Shown here piece by piece: positions 35,222 through 46,131 of a stretch of 64,000 nt of DNA. This stretch comes from Humulus lupulus (lineage: Eukaryota > Streptophyta > Magnoliopsida > Rosales > Cannabaceae). The notes under the pieces are model-generated. The model ran no database searches and was not told the DNA's origin. It was given only the letters and a program-made list of their open reading frames with translations. A program made the position numbers and the translations under genes. Positions within the stretch are counted from its first letter, which is position 1; every line of letters begins with the position of its first letter. The DNA lies in the NCBI RefSeq assembly GCF_963169125.1, contig NC_084797.1, positions 87,141,868 through 87,205,867 of the forward strand. Direction: 5' to 3'.

Positions 35222-36614
35222 TGTTGTATACCACAACAAATTTAACAATGATTTTTCTTTCAATACTTCCAATTATTTTAGTATAATAGCAAGCACAGGT
35301 CGAACCCACGAGGACTATCGTTCACTTTATTATTCAATTATTAACACTAAAACTTAAAAGGGGGATTTAGATTTTGAACTCAAAATTAAATAACATTAAC
35401 TAAAAAGCAAATAAAAATTGATAATACGATATTAAGAAATAATTAAAGGCTAATCTCCACCCTCAACAATCATTCCTAATCACTAATAATAAATATTATT
35501 ACAATTTCTCAATTAAACTATTAACCCCACAGATAATGCTGAAATAGACAATTATCCTAGTCTCCCTATCATAAGTAATCAAGGCATACAATTATTTAAC
35601 TTAGACAAAGCATTAAGTCCTATGGAGACAAGTTAATCTAGGCAATAAATTAATGAAGCATATAATTCATTTAACCTATGTTCTATTTTTCATCATAATC
35701 AACAATTCTTTTGACATCACTATCAATTGCAATTTATCACATACACTTAGAATCCTAAACTATTAGGTGAGTAGTAATTCTAAGATGACAATTGAATAAT
35801 GTAAAACCTTAATTAGTTGGCCACCTAACAATAAATCACAAAATTCATAACATTCAATTGGAAAAATAGAAACAATTTAATATTGAGAGAAATTAAAGAA
35901 CAATATTCATTATCAACAATCAAGAATTCATGTCTTGGGTTTTGAATTAACCCTTAACCTAAAAAGAACCTACTCCATAATAGTAATCATATCACAAACA
36001 TAATTATAATTAAGATTAAAGAGATTAAGGGAAGAAAAGAAACTAGATTGATGAACAATAGTGTTGTAGTCTTCTCTCCAGCCCTTTCTGAGTCTTTTTC
36101 TCTCCTAAACTGTGAAAAAACCTCATCTAAAATTAACCCTGATAATCTTTTATAGTCTCAATTAAAAAGTAATTAAAAATCTAAAAACGACGTCGCAGGG
36201 CGCGGCCTGGAAAATGCGTGCCGTGGCCTAGAACAAAATCTGTGTAGAAATTGGTCACGCAGGCAGCGGCCTGTCTGGAACAAAAAAAATCGGAAACACC
36301 AATTCTAATTAAAGTGTCGCGGCCTGAATTTTATGAGCCGCGGCCTATCTTCAATTTCTTGAATTCTTGACCTTAGATAGCTTGTACGTTGCCGCCGCTT
36401 CAACATTTCAATCCCGAAAAACCTGGAATACTCCTAAAACTTCATTTTAACTACACTTGCCATCAAAATGTCAAATTTATCATCATAAAATGCAATGTAG
36501 AAAATATGTTGTAGTATCACGAAACTAAGTGAAAACTATTAAAAATACAACTATCATAACACCATCAAAGCATGGAAAAACTTATCAAATATCAATATAA
36601 AAATGACCTTATCA
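35222..36614 (-). repeat. Element Z 3' LTR (Athila-like)
   Basis: On the minus strand it starts TGATAAGGTCATT at 36614 and ends GTATACAACA at 35222. The adjacent purine-rich GTGTGGGGGAATTT resembles the Athila polypurine tract. Non-coding. A patch at 36190-36350 repeats the word GCGGCCT. No TSD can be checked because the other end is lost. Confidence 0.55.
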
Positions 36615-37805
36615 AATTCCCCCACACTTGAATTTTGCTAGTCCCTTAGCAAAACACTAAAATAACAAAACTAAAAATGAAAATAATAGAAACTAATCTA
36701 GACTCACTAAACAAAGGTCTTGTCAAAAGCTTGAATGTCTCTGAGTATCATACTAATAAGTAATACCAAAACAAATAAGATTTTCATACTCTTTAGGATT
36801 TCAACTCCATATGTAATTCACCATTTGATTTTCAAAAATAAATTAGTAAGCACTTAATCACAACACCAACTCAAATGCATCAAATTTAATGCATACTTGC
36901 CAAATCATTTTCTTTTAAACCAGTCCCTATATACCAAAATGTTTTTCAATGAAAAGCATCCACTCCATGGACATTAACCAATCATTATCCACTAATATAA
37001 ATACACAATGATAAAAAATCTGAAGGTCTTTTTAGGCTTGTAATGTAAGGGTAAGGTTAAGGGTAGTTGAAAAAGATACATTTAAGCTCAAATCACACCA
37101 TAGAATACATCAATTCCATTCTTTGAAATTGCCCCAAATTTTCCCATACAATTCAAGAAATACCTTTTTTTTTTCTTACTCTTCTTTCCATAATGATCTC
37201 ACTATTTCCCCCACACTTAATACTTTTGCAAAATTTGCATATAAGATTTTTTTTCATTGCAAATCATTTTTTTTCTTTTGTTTTTTTTTCTTTTTTCTTT
37301 TCATAATATTCCAAAGAGAGAAATAGAGATCATACACAAAGTACAACCAAACAAATAACCCATAAGTATTTCCCCTTTTTTTTTACAAACCATCCCACAA
37401 AATAAAAAATCATATATATAACCATGGTGCAATGGGTTACAATTTTTTTTTTTTAATGAGGTATAGGGTCAAAAATTTCGGTTCATAGAAGAAAAGTAAC
37501 AGTCATCATGGCTCAAACATGGGAAACTATGGATTTTCATGTAATAGTTGGCTTGAATGGCTCAAACGATTTTTTAATGAGGTATAGGGTCAAAAATTTC
37601 GGTTCATAGAAGAAAAGAAACAGTCATCATGGCACAAACATGGGAAACTATGGATTATCATATAATAGGTTGGCTTGAACGGCTCAAACGATCCAAAGAA
37701 CTGCCTTAATCATCTTCCTAACCATGTGTACTTATGATTTCGCCTCAAATAATTGATCAATGATTTCTAGAGTGGTTGGGACTTCAAATATAAATATTTT
37801 TTTTC
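36615..37805 (-). mobile_element. Z internal 3' region, non-coding
   Basis: No coding frame. CCCCCACACTTG next to the LTR and T-rich runs are typical of the untranslated region in front of an Athila 3' LTR. It ends abruptly at 37805-37810 against a second, truncated Z LTR, so the coding core of Z has been deleted. Confidence 0.5.
37455..37695. repeat. 121-bp direct tandem duplication
   Basis: The block starting AATGAGGTATAGGGTC at 37455 repeats at 37576 with a few changes and small indels. Two copies. Confidence 0.85.
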
Positions 37806-37949
37806 AACAAGAAATCACAAAATTCATAACATTCAATTGGAAAAATAGAAACAATTTAATATTGAGAGAAATTAAAGAACAATATTCATTATCAACAATC
37901 AAGAATTCATGTCTTGGGTTTTGAATTAACCCTTAACCTAAAAAGAACC
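37806..37949 (-). repeat. Z second LTR, fragment 1
   Basis: About 140 bases nearly identical to 35830-35969 in the first Z LTR. It continues at 49600 on the other side of F. Confidence 0.8.
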
Positions 37950-38538
37950 TGTTGACCCTCGTTTTAGCCAACTGACACGGAGTCAAAATATGAATGATAT
38001 AGGCGAATATGTATAGATAATAACGTAATGACAAAAGCAAAGAAAACACAGTAATTTATAGTGGTTCGGCCCCAGAATCTGGTAATGACCTACGTCCACT
38101 TAGAATGATATTGATATGGGAACAAAAGTGCGATCAGAGAGCTTGGGCTCAATGAGTTTCAACACTCCTCATAAACAATCCTCGTTTTCACAGATAATTT
38201 CTATGTTCCTATGGTTTTTTAGCTGCCAAAAGGTCCCTTCCCATGAGCCATCTCTTGCTTTTTATAGGCCCATGGGGAGTTGCCCAATATTGTTACAGAT
38301 ATTATCCCTTGAATCATGGGATATTCAGAAGATTGCATGAAATAAATTCGGGATACATAAGATCTTTCCATAAATGTTGCTTTGCCAGCGGAACCACCGA
38401 CCAGTCTGGTCGTGGTAAAAACAGGTATGTCCTGCTTCTGGTGTGTCTCATGGTCGATACTCTAGCAGACGCTCCAGGTGTCAGGCACGTGTCAAGAGAT
38501 TATTCGCCACGTCACAAATGCTAATTTATTGGATAACA
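37950..38538 (-). repeat. F 3' LTR
   Basis: 589 bp. The adjacent minus-strand sequence AACTTTGGGGGGCAAA (38539-38554) is the polypurine tract. A TATA-like TATAAAAAGC lies at 38257-38266 on the minus strand. Confidence 0.92.
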
Positions 38539-38772
38539 TTTGCCCCCCAAAGTTTATTTACTACGAACAGTAAATAAACTTTGAGCGTACGACCCTTCGG
38601 TAACCCCTCCTGACGTGTCAGAGCCTTTCGTGCGTTCTTGAAAAAAGCAAACCACTCCTGTCTAATCAAGGCTTTTCAGTTTCCCAGAAACAATTTTGAC
38701 GGCCATTACGCTTCCCCATACTTCGAAAATGGAAAATTAATGACCACGCCTTTTGAGTACCAGAGACAAACT

Positions 38773-38780
38773 TATATAAG
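38773..38780 (+). promoter_or_regulatory. TATA box of the antisense gene in F
   Basis: TATATAAG, about 30 bases before a leader that looks like an ordinary plant 5' UTR: AAAACCCTAAAAACC (telo-box like) and CTCTCTCC near 38830-38860. No other TATA-like box lies close on this strand. It sits outside the LTR, so the gene would have its own promoter. Confidence 0.55.
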
Positions 38781-38804
38781 GTTACTTGAGCCATTTTCTT
38801 CCTT

Positions 38805-41800
38805 TTTACGCACGTCATCTCTTTGTCGAAAAACCCTAAAAACCAGAGCTTTACTCTCTCCGGCGAACCTTCCTTCGTGCTGTAGGATCAGACGGTGGGC
38901 TTGTTGACTTCCGAAACTCTCATTTCCATCTTCACGGCCACTTTCCTTGGTAAGTTACTCTGCAACTCCATGCTTCTAACCTTTCGTGGTGCATGCTTTT
39001 AAATGGTCTACTGTTTGAATCTCTTGGTTTCTGGTTTTTTGAACGCCTGTAGATAAGATGTTTTTTGTCGTCAACGTATGCTTTTGAGTAGGTTTAAAAC
39101 CTAGGATTAGCACCTTTTAGGACGTAGGATCGAAGTAGCATTTCGATTTTTTAATCCGGTTGGAAATAATTTCTTCCCGTCGCGAGGGGAGTCGAAAAAG
39201 CTTTTCAGGAAAACTTTTCACTCTCACCCTTTTGGCCCGCTTTTTAAACTGTTTGCGCAGAGAGACTTAGTCAGAATACTGTTATATAAAGGCTTAGCTT
39301 TAATACTTCGACCAGCGCTACTTTAAAAATCTCCTAGATCCCTCTGACCTCGCCTCCCCATTCTTCTGTTTGCAGATTTTAATGCCAGATTTGTGGGGAG
39401 GTGAGAGACCCATCGACGACGACCTCCTTGCCCAACTGCTCGAGGGAGAAGAACAAATATCCGATCGCATTCACCAGATACCCTTCTCTCGAGTCTCTTC
39501 TAGACCGCACCCTTCTATGGCCCGCTCAAAATCTTCTGGCAAGAAAAGGCCCGAATCTGAAAGTAACCCATCTCCTTCTGCTCAGCCTGACTCGCAGGCG
39601 GGGGCTCCCTCGAACAGTGGTCGAGAAAATCTTACTCCTGACCCCAATATCCAAACTAAGGCTCGTCCTCGTCATCGCAATCCGCCTGATGTCGAGTGGT
39701 ACACTCCTCCAGCCAGTTCGATGACCCCTCGGATGGTCGCGAACTGCTTCAGAAAATACCCCCTAACAGGGGTGACCATTACACGTCCTACTGCGGAGCA
39801 GAGGGCTAACCGTCCAGGAGGGGCAAACAGCGCCTGGTCCCGGTATCACATTGAAGCGGGGGCTTATCTCCCTCTTCATCCTTTCTTTGTGGGGGTGGCC
39901 AATTATTTCGGCGTCGTTCCCTTTCAAATAACCCCTAATGGATATAGGATGTTGGCTGCGCTCTATGTCCTGTACAAACTTAACAAGTGGCCAGAACCTT
40001 CACCTCATGAGGTTAATTACCTCTTTGATCTTAAGTCCAATCCTCAACACAACGGGACGGGCTTTTTTCACTTCTGCCATCAGGAAACTGGCCGGACGTT
40101 TTTGAGTGGCACCACCCACATATCAAACGTGGGACATTACAACAAGGAGTACTTCTTTACTCCGGATATATCCAGCAACAACTTGGCCTTCGCGAGAGGA
40201 GGTACAATTTTGTCTTTGTCCTGGTCGATACTTTATCATAAAGTATTTCTCTTCGTCATTTCTCAAACTCGACTCGTTTTTCAGGCCCCTGGTTGCGCCC
40301 GACCCCAACACCAGACATGGTGTCGAGGTCTGACACTCTGGCCAGGATGTCTGCCGCTACCAAATGTGTCAAGACCTTGACACAAGAAAAGAATTTGAGG
40401 TCGTCTGGCCTTCTGGCTCCTCGCCATGACAATAGAGGGTCCGAAACGGACGAACCCACTGTTGGGGGGGTCCCCGAGCAGCAATTTCCTGTGCCCTCTC
40501 CAAGGAGGAGGCCAACAGGAGTTACGATCAGGGAACCCACGGGCAGCCCTTCTGCAGAAAGGCCTTCTGCTCCCCAAGGCAAGGGGAAAGAAAAGGCCAA
40601 AGAACTAGTTGTTGACTTGGAAGAGTCTTCTGATGACAATGGTAACGTTATTTCGCTTTTAAATGGTCTGCCAATCCCCTGTCACATGTTCGACGGGGAT
40701 GGCAACTTTACATATGCTCCAAATCTAGGGCCAAACTTCTTCATGCCAGAAAATGAGTATATGATTAATAGAGTCAATAGTATAGCGACCAGTAGTTGTA
40801 GCTCGGGTATTCACTTTATTATCTTCTTTCTGTTGTATTACTCTTTTCCACCTTTTTCTTCCCTTATTAACCTTTTGTGTTTATTTTCATGCAGATATGT
40901 CGACTCCCAATATCTTTGACATGTACCAGGCCGAAGAGGAAGAAGAAGTCCCTCAACTTCAACGGAGGTCAAAGAAACGAACTGGTGAAACCAGTCGAGG
41001 CCCTTCAGCCAAGAAGAGTCGACCAGAAGACCTTCCTCAGGGCATTCCAACTGGGCAAAGTCCTGCGCCAACTGGGCGAACTCCTACCCCTCCTCCAGCT
41101 CCTTCTGAACAGCAAAACACTCCTGCTCGGTCCAATCCTCCACCTGCGCCTGCTAGGGAGCATCTTTCTCGCGAAGAGGCTCATGAGGCCAGGCTCGTGA
41201 GCCATACCATTCGATCCGCTAAGGATCGAATTGAACGGATTGGCAGAGGTGAGCATGTTGGGGCTGCCATGATCCAAGCTGTAGAGCTACCAGTCGATCA
41301 GATCCTGAACAGGACTCTGAACGAGATCTCCAGCGTAAGTATTTCTTTGTTTCTCGAGTCTTTGTTTTTTCAGTTCTCGCAATGAGTCTTGACTTCTTTT
41401 TCTTTCGTTTACAGGCCTTACTTTCTGCCATTACTGCTCGTACCCGAGCCCAGGCCTACTTTGAGCAGATTGAGGTTAAAGTTCTCGAGAAACATCAGGT
41501 GAAGGCGGTTGAGGAGCTTTCGGCTGCTGAAGCCAAACATGCTAAGGAGTTGGGGACGGTGGTCCAAGAGCGGGATGCAGCGGTGACCAAACTGTCTGCG
41601 GCTGAAGCTGCTAAAGATGCAGCGGTTAAGCTGAGGGAAGAGTATTGGTCGTACAACAAAACTCATCTCCGCGAGATCAAGCATCTGGAGGGGGTAGTCA
41701 AGTCTAAGGACGAGACTATTGCCGCTCTCGAGGGCAAGCTGCAGCAGTCGGAGCTCGACAACTCCAAGAATCTGGAAAAGTATAAGAGGGCGACAATCCG

Positions 41801-42026
41801 ATGTTTCTATAACTTTTGGAAACATAATCGGGGTGCTGACTTTAGCTACCTTTCAGAGGAGGTTAGAGTTGCAGAGTTGGCTCGGTGCGCTGCTCAACTG
41901 GCTGAAGAGGAGGCGAGAGCTGCGACTCCTGCAACCCCAAGCGTTGTTGGTTTGGACGAAGAAACCATCGAGAAAGAGACTGACCAGGTTGTTGCCCAGG
42001 ATCCTCCTGCCCCCCATGCCTCTTAA
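38805..42026 (+). CDS. Spliced antisense gene of F (gypsy-type putative transposase family)
   Basis: Exon structure inferred from splice sites and phase: leader exon about 38805-38949 (donor GTAAGT), intron to 39375 (TTTGCAG), coding exon 39376-40201 with ATG at 39382, intron 40202-40284, exon 40285 to about 40779 (donor uncertain between 40779 and 40806, all in phase), acceptor GCAG at 40894, exon 40895-41334 (donor GTAAGT), intron 41335-41414, exon 41415-42026 ending in TAA. All phases agree and give about 788 residues. The first exon has the block YLPLHPFFVGVANYFGVVPF, known from plant proteins labelled putative gypsy-type transposase (PF04195 as I recall it). The middle is proline-rich and basic; the last exon is a long coiled coil. 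Function unknown; known members are antisense ORFs of Retand-type elements. No internal stop seen. Confidence 0.75.
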
Positions 42027-42713
42027 TTTATTTAGCTGTTCTTCTTTCTTTTTAAACACGCGACCCACGGGTCGCCATGTAAAGACAATAATTTCTTTTT
42101 AAACTTTGCTGCACGGGCAGTAAATCTTTTTGTTTGAACAATTACATCCAAGCAGCAATGCTTGCGGTGTAAAAGCTTAACTCTTGGTGTTATAATATTT
42201 TTACTTATTATAACATTTGTCCGTATGACCGAACTTAGCATAGTACTTTGGCATCATATATTTTGAAAAAATACTCTAAGTACTTGAAGCATGCTTTCAC
42301 TCATTTTGTTCATGTGTTTACATACCTTGAGAGTATGCTTTGCTATCGATGTGCCTTATATGCCCCCCAAGTGATCGAGGAGCTCTTAGGTCCTTGGTCA
42401 CTTGCCTTGACCATGGCCTGTTCGAACAGTACTGTTCGCGCGGAAAAATGATACTTGTAATACAGCAAAACAACACACGTAATGAACAAATACTTGTAAA
42501 TGTAAATTCACAAAGTTTGGCAAGAACGACTGGCTGAGCACAGTCCCTTATAATTTCGTATTAAAAATGGACTAATCATGTCTTTACGAATGATTCTGAA
42601 ACAGAATCTTACATATACGAGCAGTTAGCCATACACTGTAGCTAACCCTCTTTGCAAAACTTGTAAAAATTAATGGGAAAATTTGAACAAGCCAGTCCTT
42701 TAAGAAGGGCTGT
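42027..42713. other. Gap between the convergent antisense and pol genes of F
   Basis: AT-rich 3' flank of the antisense gene, converging with pol, which ends at 42714. At 42361-42371 the minus strand reads CTTGGGGGGCA, very like the polypurine tract at the 3' LTR. No gene seen. Confidence 0.6.
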
Positions 42714-45700
42714 TTATTGATAATACTTGCGCAGGTGTTCTCCATTCCAGTAACGTGGAACGAGATCTCCGTTTAAGCGTGCAAGTTTGTAGGTGCCTGG
42801 GTGAAGGACTTCTTCAATCTGGTAAGGTCCTTCCCAGTTAGGTCCGAGCACGCCGGCAGTGGGGTCGCGGGTATTCAAGAAGACTCGTCGTAACACCAAG
42901 TCTCCGACGTTGAATCTTCTTTCTTTAACTTTGGAGTTAAAGTACCGGGCGACTTTTTGTTGATAAGCAGCAACTCGGAGTTGAGACTTTTCTCGTATCT
43001 CATCAATTGAGTCTAAGGACTCCAGTATTAGCTGGCTGTTTTTCTCTTGATCATACGTTAAACGCCGATGTGAGGGGGGATCTATCTCGACGGGTATCAT
43101 GGCCTCATACCCATAGGCTAAGGAAAATGGGGTACGCCCTGTGGCTGTTCGATGTGATGTTCTATATGACCAGAGGACTTCCGGTAGTTGTTCTGGCCAT
43201 GCTCCTTTCGCTTCTTCAAGTCTTTTCTTCAGGGTGTCCTTGAGGGTTTTGTTTACAGCTTCGACTTGCCCATTCGCTTGGGGGTGTGCGACTGAAGAAA
43301 AGCTCTTGATTACCCCATGCCTTTCGCAGAAATCGGTGAACAGGTCGCTGTCAAATTGGGTTCCGTTGTCTGAAACTATCTTTCTGGGCAATCCATACCG
43401 GCACACAATGTTCTTGATGACAAAGTCGAGAACTTTCTTGGTCGTTATGGTTGCGAGTGGTTCAGCTTCGACCCATTTTGTAAAGTAATCGACTGCCACA
43501 ACTGCGTACTTCACTCCTCCTTTTCCTGTCGGTAGTGATCCAATTAAATCTATTCCCCATATTGCGAAAGGCCACGGGCTTTGCATCTGCTTTAGCTCGT
43601 TTGGAGCTGCTCGTGGGATTTTGGAGAACCTCTGACATTTATCACAACTTCGTACGTACTCCATTGAATCCTCGTTCATCGTTGGCCAAAAATAGCCTTG
43701 TCGAAGAATTTTTTTCGCCAAACTCTGCCCCCCAGCGTGATCTCCGCAGAAGCCTTCATGCACCTCTTTCATGAGTTCCTTAGCTTTTTCTGATGTAATG
43801 CACCTGAGCAGTGGCATTGAATATCCTCTTCGGTACATAACACCGTCGAGCAGTATGTACCTAGCAGCTTGTCTTTGCAGAGTTCTGGCTTTGTTTCTAT
43901 CTACTGGCAATGTCCCATTTGTCAGATACTCTAGGTAAGGTGCCATCCATGTATCTTCTACTCGAATTTCCATGCTGGCTTCGGCTGCATCAATGCTTGG
44001 TTCACTTAATCTCTCTACTGGGACTATGTTCAAGGTGTCAGCGTCTTTGGCACTTGCAAGTTTGGCCAAGGCGTCTGCATTCGAATTTTGGTCTCGCGAA
44101 ATTTGCTGGAGGGTGTATTTTGTAAACTGTGCTAGCAAATCTTTTGCTTTATTAAGGTAGGCCATCATTTTTAACCCTCGTGCTTGATATTCTCCCAGGA
44201 CTTGGTTTACGACCAGCTGAGAGTCGCTGAAAATATCGAGCGCTTTTATGTTCATCTCCCTGGCCATTTTCAGTCCAGCGAGGAGTGCTTCGTATTCCGC
44301 CTCATTGTTTGACGCTGCGAAATCAAACCTGATTGCGCAGTGAAATCGATGCCCATCGGGCGTTATCAATATCACTCCTGCTCCAGCGTGAGATTCATTA
44401 GATGATCCATCTGTGAATAGTTTCCACGAAGGAGTCTTGTCTTGAGGCATGGGCGCCTCAGGTTTCTCGCACAACTCGTTGCTGGGGAGTTCGGTGAACT
44501 CCGCAATAAAATCGGCTAAGGCTTGCCCTTTTATTGCTGCTCGCGGTGAATAAGTCACGTCGAACTGTCCTAATTCGACCGCCCATTTTAACAGTCGTCC
44601 AGCCGCCTCAGATTTTTGGAGGACCTGCCGAAGGGGCTGGTCAGTCAAAACCGTGATAGGATGGGCTTGGAAGTACGGTCGCAACTTTCGGGAAGCTAGA
44701 ATTAGGCAATACGCTAATCTTTCGATCGGTGGGTATTTTAATTCTGCACCGATCAGCCTTTTGCTGACGTAGTAAACAGCTTTCTGCACGCCTTCTTCTT
44801 CCCGTATCAGTACCGCACTAGCAGCAACTTCGGTAATTGCCAGATAAATGTACAAAGTCTCTCCTTCCATTGGTTTTGATAGGATAGGAGGTTGCGACAT
44901 GTGAGCCTTTACTGTCTGGAACGCTTGCTCGCAGTCTTCCGTCCATTCAAACTTTTTATTTCCCCTAAGTAGATTGAAGAATGGAACGCACTTGTCAGTT
45001 GATTTTGAGATGAATCTACTAAGGGCAGCTATCCTTCCGGTCAGGCTTTGGACATCCTTGATCTTTTCTGGCGACTTCATATCGATCAGGGCTTTTATCT
45101 TGTCGGGGTTGGCCTCGATTCCCCTTGAATTCACTATAAATCCCAAAAACTTTCCTGACCCGACTCCGAAGGAACATTTGAGGGGATTCAACTTCATATG
45201 GTACTTATTTAACACATCAAAGCACCTTTGCAAATCCTTCACATGTCCTTCAGCCTTCTTGGACTTTACCAGCATGTCATCCACGTATACTTCCATGCTT
45301 ACCCCGATCAGCTCCTTGAACATGTGGTTGACCAATCGCTGGTAAGTTGCACCTGCGTTCTTCAGTCCAAAGGGCATTACTTTGTAACAATATAAGCCCG
45401 TATCGGTCCGAAAGCTGGTATGATCCTCATCAGGGGGATGCATGCTGATCTGATTGTATCCTGAATACGCATCCATGAACGAAAGGGTCTCATGCCCAGC
45501 AGTTGCATCAACTAGCTAGTCGATCCTCGGGAGTGGGAAGCAGTCTTTTGGGCATGCCTTATTGAGGTCTGTAAAATCCACACAGGTTCGCCATTTGCCG
45601 TTAGGCTTGGGGACCAACACCGGATTGGAGACCCATGATGGATAAAACGCCACCCTGATGAACCCATTTTCTTTAAGTCTTTCGACTTCTTCTTTCAAGG

Positions 45701-45995
45701 CTCTTGACCTGTCTTTATCGAGCAGCCTTCTTTTTTGTTGCACCGGTGGAAAGACTTTGTCTATGTTCAGGACATGGCTGATCACCGCAGGATCTATTCC
45801 GACCATGTCTTTATGTGACCAGGCGAAAACCCCCTGGTTCCCTTGCAAGAATTCCACCAGCGCTTGTTTCGCAGTAGGTTCTAAATTCTTCCCAATCTTT
45901 ACGATTCGAGTCGGGTCTCTTTCATCGAGATGGACCTCCTCCAGGTCCTCGACGGGCCCAACATTTTCTTCAAAATCCCCAAAGCGAGGATCCAA
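42714..45995 (-). pseudogene. F pol: RT, two RNase H domains, integrase
   Basis: RT starts in 45516-45995 (LLDKDRSRALKEEVERL, VDFTDLNKACPKDCFPLPRID) and is cut by TAG at 45516-45518 where glutamine is expected. It continues from 45476 with YVDDM at residues 64-68 of that part. RNase H follows (about 175-330), then a second, archaeal-type RNase H (about 355-480: LFTDGSSNES, NNEAEYEALLAGL, FSDSQLVVNQV). Integrase (about 545-820) has the HHCC finger ending CDKC and the acidic residues in WGIDLIG, SDNGTQF and GQVEAVNKTL. The last part is a C-terminal barrel. TAG at 45516 and TAG at 46023 are the only stops seen; the rest is open over 920 codons. Confidence 0.9.
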
Positions 45996-46131
45996 ATCTA
46001 TATCCTCACTTTGGGCAACACCCTATTTGGTGACTTTTCCACCTGATTGGGTTTTGCTGTCTTCCGTCATCTGCAATCGTTCTGGGGTAGCGCTCCTTGA
46101 TGTTCCACTTTTTGCCTTTGTGACCGAGGCG

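Noticed and set aside
35222..37949. Possible host gene with introns between Y and F
   Set aside because: Only LTR and untranslated Athila-like sequence; no frame above background and the same sequence recurs at 49595-50134.
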